From Bugulina stolonifera (taxonomy: Eukaryota > Bryozoa > Gymnolaemata > Cheilostomatida > Bugulidae): 64,000 nucleotides of DNA. Position 1 is the stretch's first letter. The number at the start of each line of letters is the position of its first letter. The position numbers were made by a program, and so were the translations under genes. Under the pieces are notes generated by a model. The model was not told where the DNA came from and made no database searches. It saw only the letters and a program-made list of their open reading frames with translations. The stretch is from NCBI GenBank assembly GCA_935421135.1, contig OW285189.1, forward strand, positions 11,615,072 through 11,679,071. Reading direction: 5' to 3'. Positions 35,984-64,000 of this stretch are shown here, in pieces.

Positions 35984-38900
35984 AACCTTAGGACCAACTA
36001 ACCTCTATCTGCACATATGCACTGCTACATGAGCAATGGTGCCTACTTTTGAGACGGCTATATCTCTGCTGCCAGGGACCCCCAGTTATTACAGACAATA
36101 GCATCACCAGGTAGAATGGTTATGAACAATAGAAAGAGTTACTCAAACCTACAAGGTACTATATACACTGTTAACAAATCAATTTTCTTGATGAACTGGT
36201 TGCTGACGCTTTCGTTATAAGTAGCAAGACCAGTAATCACGACACTCGAGTGATTACAAGCTTACTGCTGCTGTAAAATGCTCCAATCCTCCACAGTCTA
36301 TAAAAATAACAATATGATATGATTCTAGTATTGTTTGCTCAATGAACAATGCCAATTATTAGTGAATAGTGTGAATTGCAACGAAAGGCTTGGTCCAAGA
36401 TCAAATAATTTTAAAGTATAGTATATTATTCATTCAACTAACAGTAGGCCCTATACCCACCAGTGATATGTGTAATGATTGTTCTATTGTATTACACAGC
36501 ACGCCCGTTCTTGTTTTATATTTAGATATTTAATTTTGTTTATTTGCTATCAGGGACCCATAATTGTTATGTCGATCTTTCAGTTTCAATAATAGTTTTC
36601 TTTATTTAAATTATTCTCACAGCAACACAATAATGCCAATTATCGCTTTGTGTTAAGACAATAATTTATATGCATCTTGAGTAACACATCAAAACTAGAA
36701 ATAGTCTGTTATAACATAGTCTATATTTTATATACTCACTACCACTTGTGGTACAAATAACACGTTATCCAGCTTTTTTCATTCAATGGTACATGTTGCC
36801 GCTTCAAACAGATAGGCCTAACAATATTGTAGTGTTAGCTCTTGCATGTTCTCTTATCTTTTGTTAGATATTTCCAACATTCCAGATGATCAATTTTATT
36901 TTTCTAATCCTGATTATTTTACCATGAAAAAAATCTATATTATAGAATTATATTTTCATTTAATTTTATATATTTGATTTAAATAAAATATTGTAGACTC
37001 AATCTCTGACTTTATTATTGATAACATGATGTAGATATGTTAATATTATACTATATTTGGCAGGACACTAGAGCTGTCTGTTCAATTCAAAACTGCAGCT
37101 AGTTCAGGTGCTTGCAAATATCTTACCCCAGCCAGTCTATTCATAGAGCTAAAATCCAATCATGATGTCATGATTTAAGATGAAAATCTTATTGTATGCT
37201 TAGCATAATACTTTGCTGTTTATAATAGCATTGTAGGCCTACAGTATCAGAAGTAAATACCTTTGCTAATAGTCAGGTGAGCACTCTCAATACATGTCAC
37301 TGGAATGACCAGTTTCCATATAACTGCCAGTGGTCACTGCCCCTTATTAATAGTGCCCAGTGGCCAACGCTTGTAATCTTAAAAAACATGGTAAGTGTAC
37401 CTGGAATGATTTTTAGCTAAAATTATACTGTGAGTGCATATGGTCCTGACAACATCTTAATATATGTAGAGATAGAAACTGATTGGTTGTAAATTGATCA
37501 AGAATTTACTCTGGTCTTTGCAACCATAATTGCCTCAGGATTATCCCTGCTGGTGGACACCAATATGAGCCGTTTTAATTGCTCATTAATTCAAATCTGT
37601 GAACAAACAGTGGACTTTTTGAGAGCAGAAAGAAAAGCAGATTCGACTTTTGCTTGAAACTCGAGAGGTGGTATAATGCAGTATTATTTGAGATTTATTG
37701 TTAATAATTAATATTGTTTTGCCCTTGAAAAGATTGTTGGTATCACCACCCAGGCTGCGGGACAAACCCAGCAACTACCAAACATCTTTACAATCGGTTG
37801 TCCCCTAAGAGCTCCTGCTATTTCCTTGCCCATATTGGAGAAACTATTCCGTGTTTTGTTCTTATTGCACAAATCAACATTGTGTTTTATTTGTCAGCAG
37901 CAAGCTGTCAAGGTAACTCTTATAAGATAGCTGGGTGTGGCTTTTACTCTTGGGACTGAGGCTTCAAAAGTTTTGTTTTACTTACTGCCTCTAGGCCCTA
38001 TGACTTGGTTTCGTTGAACAGTTTGGAAGGCAAAAAATAATATATGACCTAATAATTATACAATGTATTATATTCTGCGACTGCAAATGTATAATAAATG
38101 CAACCTGTAGCGCACTTAGTTTGAAGTCTTGCCAGGAAAGCTGTGCGTAGTGTACTTTGTGTTGATGGTAAAGGTACGAACTGTACATGTAGGTTGCATA
38201 AAAATTTGTGATGCGTAAAATTGTAAATTCTCATGTAAATAATGTAAAAGAGGGCATCTGCAGAAAACATCAGCTACTTCTGCACATTTTGGCCTGAGTT
38301 GGAAATTGGTACATACAACATACTGTTATATAAGAATAGGCTTGCGTTCTGTATACAAGCATGTCAATGGTGAGTTTTATACATTCCATATAGCTGTAGG
38401 TACAAATGTATACCAGACCAGAAAATATAACGAGTAGCAAGTAGCTATCTATATGAGGATTTCATTGTTGATGACGTTGGGTCACCGATGTAAATGGGAA
38501 TTTTTTAATACTCACTGGCGCCTGTGGAAAGAATCTCAAATTTCACGCTATTATCACATTGTTGAGACAGATGTCCACACAGTGTATGGGGTATACCATC
38601 TAATATCAACATAAAGCTTTTACTTTGTATCAATGGTATTCTACACTGTATGTGCCCGGAGTTGTTAACCGGTGGACATGATTACGAGATTATTTGTATA
38701 GATGACTCGGTTCATATTTCATTTCAAAGGCTGTAGACGCTGATCTATTGGCACTAGAACAACTTCATTCACCGGAATGATCACTCTGCCACTCGAATAC
38801 ATCTCATCAATAGCTCATATAGCGAGCACTACTAGTACTCAGACGACATAGTATGCTACTGTTGGTGTCACCTACAGTAACCTTACTCTATATAGCAAAT

Positions 38901-39951
38901 ATGTGACCCCTGCTATCAGAATCGGACATCGCGCGGTGAATTGACTTCCACGCAATAAGCGCTCAAAGTCCAAAAAGCTAAACTGAAACTTACCATGCTG
39001 ATTCTCAGCTTTCAATGTTATTATACTAATTGAAGCATGCTCTTTCACTTTCTACTAACCAATTAGCAATCAGTACAGCATAAATAGGTGTAAACTTCGT
39101 TCAAAGTCGTTGCTAATGGAGTCACGTGACTTATCATGGAGGCACATGGTGGGACCAGGATTTTACTGCTTTGATTATTTAAATCAATATTGTTACATTA
39201 TGGATCTTGCTGAGGACCTTTCTGACCGAGAAAGTAGAGGAGAGGAAAGAGACTAGCTTTATGCCATTAATTTAGGTGTGGCTACACACACCTGAGGCCC
39301 AGGATGGCCCTGATATACTGGGAGATATTGATAATAATAGCGTAAAAATTGTGAAAATTCTTCAAAATTATAATTATCAATATTCCTGTTGTTAAAGACT
39401 TTTGAGTGATTTCAGGATGCACAAGCTTATTACCAAGCCAAGCATTACCAGTTTTACTGTTGAAATGATTTAATCTGTGAGAGATGTGCTCACAGCTCTT
39501 GACCAGCCATTACTAGATCTCCTAAAATTTATTAAGCAAAATCTCTCCCACAATAGTCAATTCTGTCTGCTTCTACTAATTCCCACAAGACCAAGAAGAG
39601 AAAATACTTTGTAAAGATTTCCATTACGAAGGTGAGCAACTATTTCATCAATCAAATGGTTAGTATGGCATTAAGCTACCTGAATTATAGGCTGAGGCTA
39701 TTCCACTAGTAAAGATAAAGTTTAGCTCATACTTCAAAATTAGTTCTGCTGCAATCTCCATGTGTACTACACATACATGTGACTTACAACATATCCTACC
39801 CTCGTCATTCTATTTGAGTAACCCATGTGCATCACATGTACATTACATTAGAATCAATAACATAGGTTGAAAACTCACATAAGTGAGTATCTACATGTAC
39901 ATGTATTTATCTTAAGTTATTAAGTATCCATGACTATTTGTAGGAACATCA

Positions 39952-40918
39952 ATCTGTTGCCAGGCTTTTATGTGTATGAACAGCAGTGGGACGTCTCCTC
40001 TATTTCTAGCCTTGTCAAGTCATTATAAGGAGTGTGGTACAACTCCCTTCAACTTCAGCGACTTCAAGTTACAACATCAAAGCAGTCAACTTTGGCCAAG
40101 CTTATAATGGACTTCCTGAATGCAGTCGGCTTTATCCATGCACTAGCCCTCCTAGGATGGATTCCAGGTAAGTTTACTTTCTACAGGCAATAAACCTTCT
40201 CTTCCTGATATAATTTTCATTATCATTGATTCCAGAATGGGCCTCTGTTGCTAAAAAGCAAAGATGAAGGCAGATTACATAAGTCCGTCCGCATTACAGA
40301 TCATACCCAAATATTGTAATACGTAGGTACACTGCATTATTATACATGTATCACATTGCTCTAATACTGCAGTAGTAAACATACACATAGTTTGAATCTA
40401 CTAGTATTATACACTTACATGTATTTTATCTGTCTCCCATAACCTCTGCCTTCCTCCTTCAAGTACTAAAGTGCAGTGATCATTTCCAAAAAACTAGCAG
40501 TAAAAAGCTTTGTGGCAAAGCTATGCATACATCAGCTATCAGCTTTCAGTATCTTGTTGTATGACTGCACATGTTTTGTGATAGCTAGCAAGTCACAGTG
40601 AGGTAATGGTTAAGCATGTGGGTTTGTAATCTGGAGGTCCAGAGTTCAAATCTAGTCTACTACATCTGCTACGCTTAAGTTTTTGTTTGTCTTATTTTTT
40701 CACTGTCAAACATATTAATACACAACATACTCTCAACAGGATTCAAGAAACCAGATGTTAAGGTGCTACCATCTGATCTCGCAGTAGAAGGACTATGGAA
40801 AGACTACAACTCAATGAAGTTCATAATTTGGTCTACATGTATTTCACCAGATTGGCGGAATCCGGATAGTTCTAACCTACCTACCTCAAAGACCCTTCTC
40901 AGGGCTACCCACATATGA
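39952..40918 (+). pseudogene. Decayed ORF inside the inverted-repeat element
   Basis: After a TTTGTAG acceptor at about 39943, one frame reads NINLLPGFYVYEQQWDVSSI, hits a TAA at 40025-40027, then stays open through LIMDFLNAVGFIHALALLGW to a GTAAGT donor at about 40169. It resumes at about 40741 with GFKKPDVKVLPSDLAVEGLW and ends at TGA near 40918. The phase matches across the intron. I do not recognise the protein. It may be a degenerate transposon product or a captured host fragment, and the in-frame stop argues against a working gene. Confidence 0.35.
40595..40705 (+). mobile_element. tRNA-derived SINE nested in the larger element
   Basis: GTGAGGTAATGGTTAAGCAT (A-box-like) is followed 30-odd bases later by AGAGTTCAAATC (B-box-like), and the unit ends in a T/A-rich tail. 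It lies in the intron-like gap of the decayed ORF. Confidence 0.5.
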
Positions 40919-41499
40919 GAGACCATTTTGTTAACTTGTTACAAGATGTGCAGTATTTTCTATTTCACTTGCATGGAAATCTGTGTTAAAATTTATGTTA
41001 ATGCAGCCTGTCCATCGCAATTGGTGCACAAGTTCATTTTCACTGTTTTTGTCGAAAATCCGAAATCAGTTTAAGTGGGGATGGGACACAAGATATTGTT
41101 TTTACATTGTTTTTAGTTATTTCATCAGATTCCTCACACATTCTTACCCCTAGTCAGTGAAAACTAGCAATGTAAGTCAATTAGATATGCCCGTTGCTAA
41201 GTTCTGAATAGTGTAAACAATAAATTATTGGTTCGAAAACTTTAAACCAGATTTTCTCAGTTCGCCTTTTTATGAAAATCGACAGATATAGACCCAGTAT
41301 TATCCTGATAAAAATTGAACCGTTGATGCTAGAATGAAAAGGAAAACAGATTTGAAATCCTCATAAATTTCTGCATCTGAAGACATACATATCTCAAAAT
41401 CTTTGGGTACCTCCTGATGTCTGATTCTGATAGCAGGGGTCACATATATTTAGTAAGGACACCAGTATAGCCTATTCACTTCACCAGTACCTTTTTACA

Positions 41500-41527
41500 G
41501 GGGGGGGGGGGGGGGGGGGGGTGGGGG
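41500..41527. repeat. Poly-G tract (about 28 bp, one T)
   Basis: A run of 22 G, one T and six more G lies about 50 bp outside the right end of the inverted-repeat element. It is G-quadruplex-prone and hard to sequence, so its length may be unreliable. Confidence 0.9.
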
Positions 41528-44500
41528 GCTTATTGTATGGAATTTGTACCACTTCATAAGACCGCTTTTTCCGTCTGGGAGCAGCAATCACCTAGCCCCA
41601 AACATTGTACAACTGACGGCTTCATCAGTTTGATTATGCTCTATTGAGTTCACTCCCCCTATATTTTGGTACATGTAAGTGTACATGTACATAGTTTATT
41701 ATATTATGCAGTACAAATACCTGGATGTATCTGGAGTTGCTTTGGTTCTTTGTGGCTAATTTATTTTTCCATGTTATCTATTATTGGATTGATCATGTAA
41801 GAGAAGAAAATTCCATCTAATTGTTTTATACTAAGGTTGTGTAGGTTTTATTGGTGATCCCTTGAATAATGGTTAACAAAAAGTTAATGGAACTGGTTTA
41901 TGATTCAGTGCCATGTTTGGTAGTGTATGCATACAGACCCCACCTACCAACTTAGTATACATTGCTCTATTTGTAGTATGAGCTTACTTACTAATATAAT
42001 TATAACTGACTACATGTACATGTATATGATGATATAACACAGTCAGTTAGTTGACTTCCCTTATTTATTTAACAACATTGTTTTTCAATTCCTCACCAAT
42101 CTACCCCAGCATGAGCAGATATTGCCAAATACCTCTCAGAAATCCAGATATATTGGAGAGGAGTATAATAATCATGATTTTGGTTCTCCATTGAATAAAT
42201 CCTGCAGCAAACTCCTATACCCACCCCCCACCCGACTTCTTGCAATCACTCTAGTAGGTTAGTTCTGTGGGTGATATACCAGTTTCCATCTTGGATGGAA
42301 GCTGGTACTCAAATGAAGAAAATGTCTATTGCCGGTTGCTACCTGCTATGATGATACCTGCAAATACAGGTTAGTAGGCCTACATGCTATGCTTAGCACC
42401 TGCGATTACCTGATATGCTAGTTACCTGCGAGTAGGCTACCTGTTATGTTGGTACCTGCTGGTATTTTCTCCTTGGTACCACCTGATGGAGGTGCTTTTG
42501 CTAGTTTTTCCAAAATTTCTAAGGCTAGGGAGAACAGATTTGTTGTAAATTGTACTGTAGACCAGAAAATGTGGACCTTCCGGATGCTTCCAGGTTATCA
42601 TTCACATTCAGGTAAGTTATTACCTATTGATTGCTTGTTATATAATAGAAGTTACACAGTTTCATTTGGTGACACACTGCTGTCTGTGCAGTGCACTGTT
42701 TGTGCTGCCGTGTATAGTATTATATCATTATATTATTATATATTTATTACACATTACATAGCATATAATATAATATAGCCACTACGCTTTCACATTCATT
42801 GGGAGGAGCCCTATTTGCATATGAATAGGCTATTGTCTAAGGAAACTAAGAACTGGCTTGGTATTGTGTTAGACTTTGGCTACATTAGCTTTGGAGCCTT
42901 GCTTGCTGTAGGATTAACAACAGCATTTTAATCTCTGGAACCTACAGTGTGGCTAGCCAACCATCTTGGACTGGCTGGACGTCTGTCTCTCCATCTGTCT
43001 TCTGTGCCCCGTCCATCAGGTTCGATATCGGCATTTTTACTACAGGGTCTAGCTTTGGATTTTATATGGTCTAAAAGGGAGTATCGGCCACGCTAAAATC
43101 GGCAGTCCTGAGGACAAGTAAGTTGCTCTATATACATAAAATATTTAGTCAAAGATTGTTTTAGTAATAAATTTACAAAATATAATTATTTTTATAATAG
43201 CATAGGATACAATGATATAGGTTCAACTTGAATTTAGGCAGTAGAATGTGGATAATTTTAGTTCTAATTCGTTACAGATTTGTTACCAATGGCTTACACT
43301 TTTTTTCTGTATTATAAAGTATTTAGTCTACGAAAGCTATCTCTTGGTCAATGTTAATTTATAGGACTACTGTTACGAGTGCCATAGAAATCCAACTCTG
43401 TCTGTCATCATATGAAATCTAGTTAGTCAATATTGACATTAGACTTAAATGTGTACAGCCTTACTAACTCAGCCAGTTGATACAATATAATAACATATGT
43501 GAGGATTTTGAACTTTAAAATTGGTCAGAATTTGATTGATTTTCAATTATGAATGCACAAATCATGATTTCAGTCATAGCTTAGACTAACTGGTCATAGT
43601 GAAGCAAGTCAATCCTGCAGACTGTACTGTTTATGGACAGTATTTAGTCCAATATCTACATAGTTCAACTGCAAACTAACAAGTGTTTCAAATATATCTC
43701 TGAGTTTTCTAACTTGTTCATGTGGATTATTAATAGTCTACAATGTTTGATGTTCCTGCTAGATTTAAAATATGAAGTCTAGATTTTGGTTCGCATGTTG
43801 AGTTGAACAGCTACTGATGTGTTGGAAGGCTTCCCTATAATATCGTATGTAGAACTTAGACTGGGGTTTCTGGTCAAGCTCAAAGTTTTATGGCCAGTAG
43901 CTTGTTCTACCTGCATTTAGTAAAGCCTTGGACCTACAAAAATAAATCTTAGCCTACATCCAAAGAAAGCAACAAATTGACCAAAAAAATAGTCAAAGTT
44001 CAGGCATGGGGCCTAAAGAAAGAGCCGAAATAAACTTAACAGCAGTTATGTTACCTGGTTTAATTTCAAGTTTGCATTGAACTGTGCGTCATACTTAAAT
44101 ATTGGATATATCATAGAGAAAAAATTTAACCCAGTAGTATGTGAACTGAACTATTTTTTAACGCCAAATGGTCAGCGTGTTTAAGGGGTTCTAGTGCTAT
44201 CCTTGGATTACACAAAAATTTTTATAAATAGCTTATAATACAATGTACATTAAATGCCAAACCATAATACTATAATTGAGGTATCAAATAATGTAAATTT
44301 GGTGTTACATTATTATGTTGCATGGTTATGAACAGGCTATATTATATAACCACTATTACATACTTTTATGTTATTATATAGTATACAAATGTAATAATCC
44401 CTGCTAATAATACTGTAATATGCAATCCAGGTGAACTGTCAAAATATAATGTGGAATTTGTACTGCCATTCATATTACATGACTGTATAGATCAGACGTA

Positions 44501-44970
44501 TGCCCTTGACTCTAAAGCTATGCTAGGATGTTTAAACAGAGCAGTTCTACAAACACTGTGTATTTATATTATTTTTAAGCTATAGAATTCAGTGCACAAA
44601 AGCCGGCTACATGCTCTAAATATTATATGAGCTACTAAAACCAGTCAGTCACCTGTAACGCATATGTAATTGTAGAGACTGCTATCATCCCACAACGTTT
44701 ATCAGAAATCATGCATGATTATTGGCCTTGTTACGTTTATATTTCATGTATGGAAAGTGAGATCCTTCAATATCAGAGAACCCTGCGAACGTAGCCGTGC
44801 AGTGTCCCCATGATGCATCATGTATAAACTTTTATGGTAACTTTTGTTACCATTAGCAAATGGTTAAAGTTACCCAGATTGCGGTCAATGTCTTCTATAA
44901 AAGTGTATGATTTGCTCATTTTCGACCTCATCATAAAAAATACAATAATTGCTTTTGTTTTTTATAACAG

Positions 44971-64000
<19,030 letters not shown>

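Larger units (their letters stand above)
38900..41446. mobile_element. DNA-transposon-like element with 24-bp terminal inverted repeats
   Basis: The sequence at 38900-38923 (TATGTGACCCCTGCTATCAG plus four bases) is exactly the reverse complement of 41423-41446. Similarity continues imperfectly inward (GACATC). The flanking dinucleotide is TA on both sides if the repeat is taken to start at TGTGACCCC, which fits a TA target duplication as in Tc1/mariner-like elements. Total length is 2,547 bp. The interior has only broken coding fragments, so it is probably non-autonomous or dead. The superfamily is inferred only. Confidence 0.7.
35984..44970. other. Nine-kilobase intergenic stretch without a supported gene
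   Basis: Between the stop of the IL-17R-like gene and the signal-peptide exon of the collagen gene I find no chain of exons. It holds a 2.5-kb inverted-repeat element (38900-41446), a SINE inside that element and a poly-G run. The collagen gene's first coding exon begins directly after a 3' splice site (TTTATAACAG at 44970), so at least one noncoding 5' exon must lie in this stretch. A GC-richer segment at about 42930-43117 ending in AA|GTAAGTT is a candidate, but it is unproven. Confidence 0.6.

Noticed and set aside
42446..42611. Open frame ending in a consensus CAG|GTAAGT donor (PPDGGAFASFSKISKARENR)
   Set aside because: It has no partner exon, no recognisable domain and no upstream acceptor. 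Kept out as probably chance.

Overview
The window is animal nuclear DNA. It is AT-rich and intron-rich, with GT-AG introns, tRNA-derived SINEs, MITEs and satellites. An early-branching metazoan is likely, and a sponge is my best guess. That guess rests on the gene set: a transmembrane adenylyl cyclase, a SEFIR/IL-17-receptor-like protein and an enormous Gly-X-Y collagen with EGF modules. No species marker is present, so the placement is inference.

Region 1 (1-17.2 kb, minus strand) is a transmembrane adenylyl-cyclase-family gene cut by the left window edge. I could chain 19 coding exons in consistent phase, including a 20-bp microexon. Together they give six membrane helices, a C1 cyclase domain, six more helices and a C2 cyclase domain. 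The fold and length match the family, but most canonical catalytic residues are replaced, so this looks like a pseudo-cyclase.

Region 2 (17.2-22.9 kb) is the spacer between two head-to-head genes. It holds a very AT-rich block, a foldback MITE and its relatives, a diverged direct repeat with a hairpin inside it, and a tRNA-type SINE.

Region 3 (22.9-36.0 kb, plus strand) is a complete 13-exon gene of about 791 codons: signal peptide, ectodomain, one transmembrane helix, a cytoplasmic SEFIR domain and a Ser/Thr-rich tail. It is an IL-17-receptor-like signalling protein.

Region 4 (36.0-45.0 kb) has no supported gene. It holds a 2.5-kb element with near-perfect terminal inverted repeats and a decayed ORF, plus a SINE and a long poly-G run.

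Region 5 (45.0-64.0 kb, plus strand) is a secreted giant collagen cut by the right edge. It has a signal peptide, a roughly 180-residue N-terminal domain I do not recognise, about 1,280 Gly-X-Y triplets over eleven exons, and then calcium-binding EGF modules. The triple helix is Thr-rich and Pro-poor, unlike typical animal collagens. A 289-bp hAT-type MITE with a perfect 8-bp target duplication sits in its third intron.

The three genes have no evident shared pathway. All encode membrane or extracellular proteins used in cell-cell signalling or matrix.
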